Of a stretch of 45,770 bases of DNA, positions 41,067 through 45,770 are shown in pieces. Below the pieces are notes generated by a model. The model was not told the DNA's origin, did not search any database, and was given only the letters and a program-made list of their open reading frames with translations. Numbering within the stretch: the first letter of the stretch is position 1; each line of letters opens with the position of its first letter. The stretch is from Gammaproteobacteria bacterium (GTDB lineage: Bacteria > Pseudomonadota > Gammaproteobacteria > Ga0077536), in NCBI GenBank assembly GCA_019747795.1, contig JAIEQK010000115.1, forward strand, positions 1 through 45,770, given 5' to 3'. A program made the translations under genes and the position numbers.

Positions 41067-43319
41067 ATGCCTCTTCAAATGGCCCTGAACTCGGTTCTAC
41101 TGGTCGACGATTCGACCGCTGTCCGCTCTCGACTCGCGGGGATCCTCGCGGAGCTCGACGGTGTAGGTGAGATCAGGGAGGCCTCCAATCTGAGCGAAGC
41201 CCGCCTTCAGCTTCAGGACTTCTGCCCCGACACGGTAGTGCTGGATATCGAGATGCCCGGTGGGAGCGGACTGGAGATGCTCGATGAGCTGCGCGCCGGT
41301 CAGCCGGGCGGGCAAGTCATCGTCCTGACCAACTACCCGACGCCCGAATACCGCAACCGCTGCCTGACCATGGGCGCGACCTACTTTCTGGACAAGACGC
41401 TGGAGTTCCACCGCGTTGCGGAAATCATCACGGGTGCGGTGACAGAGTTCGCGGACTCGCCCGCCGAGGTCCGCGAAGAGGTGGAACGGCTGCTCGACCT
41501 GTTTGACTATCGCATCATCGGCACGCCGGCGGAGCAATGTTATGACGATCTGACCGCGATGGCCGCCCGTCTGTGTGCCGCGCCGGTTGCCTTGCTGACC
41601 TTGCATGATGCCGACAGGCAATGGGTGAAAAGCTGCAACGGTATCGCCCTGGCGGACATCCCAGACATCCGCAGGCATTGCGAGCGGACCGCGCTGGGTA
41701 TCGCTCCTTATGTGGTCGAGGCGTTCGATGAGCCGGCGAACGAGGGCGCGGGCACGAGCCGCGACGGCCATCTGTGCTTTTTCGCCGGAGCGCCGCTCAT
41801 CGCTGAGAATGGCTTCAGCCTGGGCACTTTGTCGGTCATGGACTATTGTCCTCGACGACTCGACGACGAGCAGTTGGGCTTCCTGCAGGCCTTGGCGCGG
41901 CAGGTGGTGTCTCTGCTCGAAATGCGCCGCACCGCGCTCGAGTTTCGTAACGTCCATGTCCGTCGCTCGATGACCGAGAAAGCTCTTGAGGCGCGCTCGG
42001 CCACCGACCCCCTCACGGGTCTTTCAAACCGTGTCGCCTTTCGGCAGGCGCTGGGCCACGCCCTGGTGCGGGCACAAGAGCAGCGGACCCGCGTCGCATG
42101 CTTGTACATAGATCTGGATGACTTCAAGAAGGTCAACGATGACCTCGGTCACGCCGCTGGAGACGCCCTGCTGCGCATGGTCGCCGAGCGGCTGCGAGAC
42201 ACCTTGCGCGATTCCGACGTCGTCGCGCGGCTCGGCGGAGACGAGTTCGCAGTGGCCTTGGTCGGGGTAGGGGAGGTGGACCATGTAGCACTGCTGGCCA
42301 GACGGCTGCTCGACCGCCTCGGTTCGCCCTACCAGCTCGGCAGCAACGTCGTGTGGGTGCGCGCCAGCATAGGGATCAGCGTGTCGCCCGAGGACGGCAA
42401 CGAGGTCGATGAACTCCTGCAGCGGGCCGATCTCGCGCTGGCCTATGTGAAGGAGCGGGGGAAATCCGAGTTCCACTTCTTCGCCGAGGACCTGCGGGAG
42501 CGTCGGAACGCGCGTCTAGAATTGGAAAGCCGGCTCCGCCGGGCCGTGGAGCACGGCGAGTTCACCTTGGTCTATCAGCCACGTATCGCCTGTGATAATG
42601 GCGCGCTGGTGGGCTGTGAAGCCCTGTTGCGATGGCCGGGAGCGGATGGCTTTGCCGGCAACGTGCGCACCCTTGTTGAGGAGGCGGAGAAGTTGGGTCT
42701 CGGCGAGGCGCTCGGTGATTGGGTCGTGGAGCACGCCTGCGCGCAGTTGTCCCGCTGGCGCCAGCAAGGACTCGCCATGCCAACTCTGGCGATCAACGTC
42801 ACGTCCAGTCAGATGCGGCCCGAGTTCGCCGCGCGCCTGCGCGACATCGCGGCCGCCCACGACGTGCCGCTTTCCTGCCTGGAGATCGAGATCAGCGAGG
42901 ACTATGTCCTGCGCGACCTGGTGCGGGCGCGGGAGGCCATCGACGCCATTCGTGGCCTGGGCGCGCGCGTGGCGCTGGACGATTTCGGCACGGGATACGC
43001 GGCCCTGTCCGTGCTGCGGTCCGTACGCTTCGACGCAGTCAAGATCGATCCGATCATCGTGCGCAGCGTGGGAGGCGGGGACCTGGACGGGGCGATGGCC
43101 TCGGGGCTCATCGCGCTCGCGCGCACCCTCGGGCTGCGCATCACTGCGGAAGGCGTGGAGACGGGCGCGCAGTTGATGGCCTTGCGGGCCGACGACTGTG
43201 ACGACTTCCAGGGCTACCTGATAAGTCCACCCTTGCCCCCGGACTCGCTCGCGGAGGTGGCGCAGGCGCGCCGTGCCAACGTGCCAACGGCTCTATTACG
43301 CGGGAGGGACTGGCGGTGA
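41067..43319 (+). CDS. REC-GAF-GGDEF-EAL cyclic-di-GMP protein
   Basis: A 750-residue cytosolic protein. A receiver domain (about 8-125: LLVDDSTAVR, the phospho-aspartate in VVLDIEMPGG, and LDKT with the conserved lysine) is followed by a GAF domain (about 150-290), a diguanylate cyclase domain with RLGGDEFAV (near 389-395) and a phosphodiesterase domain. EAL-domain residues are kept: GCEALLRW (E about 517), EISEDYVL, ALDDFGTGYAALSVL, VKIDP, AEGVET (near 694). Both catalytic domains look active on paper. AAAGGAAG lies upstream. Its receiver likely takes phosphate from a kinase nearby. The last codons overlap the next gene by 4 bases. Confidence 0.93.
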   Translation: MPLQMALNSVLLVDDSTAVRSRLAGILAELDGVGEIREASNLSEARLQLQDFCPDTVVLDIEMPGGSGLEMLDELRAGQPGGQVIVLTNYPTPEYRNRCLTMGATYFLDKTLEFHRVAEIITGAVTEFADSPAEVREEVERLLDLFDYRIIGTPAEQCYDDLTAMAARLCAAPVALLTLHDADRQWVKSCNGIALADIPDIRRHCERTALGIAPYVVEAFDEPANEGAGTSRDGHLCFFAGAPLIAENGFSLGTLSVMDYCPRRLDDEQLGFLQALARQVVSLLEMRRTALEFRNVHVRRSMTEKALEARSATDPLTGLSNRVAFRQALGHALVRAQEQRTRVACLYIDLDDFKKVNDDLGHAAGDALLRMVAERLRDTLRDSDVVARLGGDEFAVALVGVGEVDHVALLARRLLDRLGSPYQLGSNVVWVRASIGISVSPEDGNEVDELLQRADLALAYVKERGKSEFHFFAEDLRERRNARLELESRLRRAVEHGEFTLVYQPRIACDNGALVGCEALLRWPGADGFAGNVRTLVEEAEKLGLGEALGDWVVEHACAQLSRWRQQGLAMPTLAINVTSSQMRPEFAARLRDIAAAHDVPLSCLEIEISEDYVLRDLVRAREAIDAIRGLGARVALDDFGTGYAALSVLRSVRFDAVKIDPIIVRSVGGGDLDGAMASGLIALARTLGLRITAEGVETGAQLMALRADDCDDFQGYLISPPLPPDSLAEVAQARRANVPTALLRGRDWR

Positions 43320-44185
43320 TCGGGGCAGGAACGATGTCACCGACGAGTCCGGCAACGACGTTTCGCGGGCCCATGATGGTCGTAGTATGGAGTGACCGCG
43401 AGGGAATCCTGGGCGTGAACGACGGTTTCTGCGCCCTGACTCGTACGCCGGCGTCGGAATTGGTGGGACGGCCCGTCGCGCAATTGAGCACAGTGCTGGG
43501 CGACGAGTTTGGCGAACTCGCGGCCCGTGCGCGAGCCTCGGGGCGCGAGGTGACCGGGATACTCGACCTCCAAGGCGAGGCCGATGTGCGCCTGCGAGTC
43601 GCGGTCACAGTGAGCGGCCTCAACCTCGACCTTCCCCCCCTCGCGAGGCACGTCGCGGTGGCTCACGTCGCCGCGAGGATTCATGGTGCCTCGGCCAGAG
43701 ATCGGCAGCTGGGTGATGTGTCTGACACAGCCAGGTCCGGGGCCGAAGGGTTTGCCGTGAAGCCATTCCTCGAGGTGGTCGCCCGCGCCTATCGGGCAGG
43801 GAGCCCGGATTCGAGCTCCCTGACGGTGGACTGTGACGCCCAGGTGCGTGTGCGGGCGGTTGCCCGACAATCGTTCCGGCGTTGTGTGTGGGAACTGGTG
43901 AACCAGGGGTGGGAGGGAGCCGCCACGATGTCGGTCAGACGACTGCGCGCGGGCGGACCACAGTTCTACACCGGCCAATGCGCCCACTGCGGCGTGACGT
44001 TCTCGGATAAGTGGATCGCGGTCGAGGTGGCGTGTCTGCCACCCGCGCGGCCCCTACAGGGCGCCGCGCGCGCGCACGCGATCACCAATCTGGGCCCGCT
44101 GGTCCATGTGGGTGGCGGCCACCTCATGGTCGCGACGGGGGACGGCGGTGAGGCCTGCACCCGGCTGCTGTTCGTGCCGGGCTGA
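43316..44185 (+). CDS. PAS protein with degenerate histidine-kinase ATPase domain
   Basis: A 289-residue protein starting at GTG within a GTGA overlap with the cyclic-di-GMP gene. The N-terminus (about 15-120) fits a PAS domain (SDREGILGVNDGFCALTRTPASELVG). The C-terminus looks like a HATPase fold: WELVNQGWEGA in the N-box place, a CAHC zinc-knuckle-like motif, and ITNLGPLVHVGGGHLMVATGDGGEACTRLLFVPG in the G-box place. No phospho-acceptor histidine or clear G1 aspartate is seen, so kinase activity is unlikely. It is probably a signal-binding partner of the upstream enzyme. A decayed hybrid kinase is the alternative. Confidence 0.65.
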   Translation: MIGAGTMSPTSPATTFRGPMMVVVWSDREGILGVNDGFCALTRTPASELVGRPVAQLSTVLGDEFGELAARARASGREVTGILDLQGEADVRLRVAVTVSGLNLDLPPLARHVAVAHVAARIHGASARDRQLGDVSDTARSGAEGFAVKPFLEVVARAYRAGSPDSSSLTVDCDAQVRVRAVARQSFRRCVWELVNQGWEGAATMSVRRLRAGGPQFYTGQCAHCGVTFSDKWIAVEVACLPPARPLQGAARAHAITNLGPLVHVGGGHLMVATGDGGEACTRLLFVPG

Positions 44186-44234
44186 GCGCCGCGCCGGGCG
44201 GCCTTCAGCGCCCGGCGTGATCGTCCAGTCGGCC

Positions 44235-44918
44235 TCAGGCCGGCTTCTTCATCCCAAGGCGCTCGTAGTACTTGAGCGGCACCTGCGCCGGGTCCTTGTA
44301 GATGACCATGCGGCAGTAGTCGCGACCGAGCTTCTCCGCCGGCTCGACCACGCAGAACGGCGCGCCGTTCTGCTCGATGTCGATCTTCTCCATCGAATAC
44401 TCGTGCGCGCAGTACACCGGGTAGTCGGCGCGGCCGTAGGTCAGCGGCTGGGGCTTGGCTATCTTGTGGAAGGCGTTGTCGCCCTCGTACTTGCCCTCGG
44501 AGATCAGGCGCCCGCCGCTGCCGCAGGGCTTCATCTTGATTTCGACCTTCTCGTCGTCCTCGCTGATCTCGAGCGGCTGCAGATGCCCCTGCAGGCCGGC
44601 CGCGAACATCTTGATGCGTGCCTTCATGGTGTCCGGGCCCTTGGGCTGGGCGGCGACCAGCGGCGCCCACCAGGCGCGCACGCCCTCGTTCATGATCTCT
44701 TCGAGTTCCTCGTCGCCGTGGCGGCGCGCGATCTCCGAGAGCGTGGCGGTGACCCAGTTGCGATACAGGTCGTGCATGGACAGGAATTCGTTGTACATGC
44801 GTCGTGCGATCTTCTTGGCCTTCTCGCCGTCGCCGGCGTCGATGGCTTCGACCAGGCGATCGACCGTGCGCTTCTCCATCTCGCGCAGTTCGTCTTCGCT
44901 GAAGAATTTCTCCGCCAT
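44235..44918 (-). CDS. Uncharacterised Cys-containing protein
   Basis: A 227-residue cytosolic protein with no signal peptide. A helical N-terminal half (ELREMEKRTVDRLVEAIDAGDGEKAKKIARRMYNEF) is followed by a region with KPCGSGGRL, YPVYCAHEYSME, APFCVVEPAEKLGRDYC. The cysteine and histidine spacing hints at metal binding, but I cannot assign a family. GGGGAGTACCGAC precedes the ATG at 44918. It lies on the same strand as the TauD-type gene, which starts further right; 42 bp separate the two, so they are probably cotranscribed and may act in one pathway. Confidence 0.7.
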   Translation of the reverse strand: MAEKFFSEDELREMEKRTVDRLVEAIDAGDGEKAKKIARRMYNEFLSMHDLYRNWVTATLSEIARRHGDEELEEIMNEGVRAWWAPLVAAQPKGPDTMKARIKMFAAGLQGHLQPLEISEDDEKVEIKMKPCGSGGRLISEGKYEGDNAFHKIAKPQPLTYGRADYPVYCAHEYSMEKIDIEQNGAPFCVVEPAEKLGRDYCRMVIYKDPAQVPLKYYERLGMKKPA

Positions 44919-44960
44919 GTCGGTACTCCCCTTCGGTGGTGATGTTGCGGGTGCGCGGCT

Positions 44961-45770
44961 TTAGCCCGGCACTTCGCCTTCCAGGGTCACGCGGTGCATC
45001 AGGCGCCGGTGGCCGTGATAGTCGTTCAACGCATTGTGCTGGGCGGCGCGGTTGTCCCAGAAGGCCACGTCGCCCGCCTGCCAGTGCCAGCGGCAGCCGA
45101 ACTCCTCGCGCTGCTGCACGCGGTAGAGGTAGTCGAGCAGCGCGCGGCTCTCCTCGACCGTCATGCCGTCGATGCGCATGGTATGCGCGGCGGCGCAGTA
45201 GAGCGCGCGGCGACCGGTCTCCGGATGGGTGCGCACGATGGGATGCGCCGCGGTGGTGACGATCGTCTCCGCGTCCTTCGGGCTCTCGGCCATGCGGTGC
45301 GTGCGGGTCACGGCGGCGTCGGGCTTCTCCGCGCTGTTCACGCCCCGCAGCGGCGCCAGCACCTGCTGCAGCGTCGGCGACAGGGCGTCGTAGGCGAGGT
45401 ACATGTTGTTCCACAGCGTGTCGCCGCCGTAGGGCGGCACCTGCACGGCATACAGCACCGAGCCCATCGGCGGGCGCTCGAGGTAGCTGGTGTCGGTATG
45501 CCACAGGCCGCCGAAATTGATGCGCTCGTCCTCCTTCTTCAGCACCTCCACCACTTCGGGATGCTCGGCCATGCCGGCCACGAAGGGGTAGTAGCCGATC
45601 TCGCCGAAGCGCCTGGAGAACGCCACCAGGCGATCCGGCGTCAGCAGCTGGCCGCGGAAGAACACCACCAGGTGCTCGAGCCAAGCCGCGCGAATCTCGG
45701 CGATGACGGCGGCGGGCAGTTCCTGCGCGATGTCGACGCCGCTGATGACGGCGCCGATGGCGGGGGTGAG
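44961..45770 (-). CDS. TauD/TfdA-family dioxygenase (5' end outside window)
   Basis: At least 270 codons are visible; the frame is open to the right edge, so the start lies beyond it. The N-terminal part has GAVISGVDIAQELP and VVFFRGQLLTPDRL, typical of the family. The iron ligands are H-T-D in LWHTDTSYLE and a distal histidine in LMHRVTLEG, next to the arginine for 2-oxoglutarate (RRLMHR). The enzyme would hydroxylate its substrate at a non-activated carbon, as in taurine or 2,4-D cleavage. Its substrate is unknown. An internal GTG would give a shorter product but would cut off the conserved N-terminus. Confidence 0.9.
   Translation of the reverse strand, partial: LTPAIGAVISGVDIAQELPAAVIAEIRAAWLEHLVVFFRGQLLTPDRLVAFSRRFGEIGYYPFVAGMAEHPEVVEVLKKEDERINFGGLWHTDTSYLERPPMGSVLYAVQVPPYGGDTLWNNMYLAYDALSPTLQQVLAPLRGVNSAEKPDAAVTRTHRMAESPKDAETIVTTAAHPIVRTHPETGRRALYCAAAHTMRIDGMTVEESRALLDYLYRVQQREEFGCRWHWQAGDVAFWDNRAAQHNALNDYHGHRRLMHRVTLEGEVPG

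Overview
The window is about 45.8 kb of GC-rich, gene-dense bacterial chromosome. Several genes point to a Gram-negative proteobacterium, probably an aerobic, heterotrophic, environmental gammaproteobacterium; that placement is inference. The indicators are an LpxR-type outer-membrane lipid A deacylase, a VPLPA-CTERM surface protein, a periplasmic cytochrome-c/PQQ dehydrogenase, ECF sigma and NarL-type two-component signalling, a GGDEF/EAL protein, and REP-type palindromes. I see no rRNA, tRNA, CRISPR array, phage or complete insertion sequence.

Layout. 0.1-6 kb (mostly minus): PhyH-type dioxygenase, VPLPA-CTERM protein, AI-2E-type permease, quinohaemoprotein dehydrogenase, glutathione transferase. 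6.2-11.4 kb (plus): a LysR regulator, then an acyl-CoA dehydrogenase / SCP2-type thiolase / acyl-CoA ligase operon. 11.5-17.8 kb (minus): nitroreductase; an operon of TetR, acetoacetate-decarboxylase-like protein, methyltransferase and MetX-like hydrolase; then CbpA and a GNAT acetyltransferase. 18-21.9 kb (plus): lipase-like hydrolase, NTF2-like protein, and a tightly coupled ECF sigma / zinc anti-sigma / subtilase operon. 21.9-26.5 kb: two metallo-beta-lactamase-fold hydrolases, LpxR and an amidase. 26.7-34.4 kb (plus): FolD, then CoA-transferase / acyl-CoA dehydrogenase / CoA-transferase, a luciferase-like oxidoreductase, a glutathione transferase, a small SCP2-like protein and a hydrolase. 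34.5-38.6 kb: a His/Met-rich exported protein, an unknown protein, acyl-CoA synthetase, NUDIX hydrolase and universal stress protein. 38.8-44.2 kb (plus): a signalling block of PAS histidine kinase, NarL-type regulator, REC-GAF-GGDEF-EAL protein and a PAS protein with a decayed kinase ATPase domain. 44.2 kb to the end (minus): an unknown Cys-rich protein and a TauD/TfdA dioxygenase cut by the window edge.

How they work together. At least ten genes handle CoA thioesters (two ligases, two acyl-CoA dehydrogenases, a thiolase, two family III CoA-transferases, a NUDIX CoA pyrophosphatase candidate and others). With dioxygenases, glutathione transferases, an amidase and several hydrolases, they suggest catabolism of varied, possibly branched or cyclic, carboxylic acids. 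The substrates cannot be read from sequence.

The most distinctive feature is a family of paired palindromes (GTAG plus GTCGGGCTTCAGCCCGAC, with an inverted partner about 40 bp away) at five loci. In five cases the TAG of the palindrome's conserved GTAG is the stop codon of the adjacent gene. Other points worth attention are a TetR-type operator lying exactly in a promoter spacer ahead of a possible small RNA, the sigma/anti-sigma/subtilase operon, and the PAS pseudo-kinase coupled to the cyclic-di-GMP enzyme.
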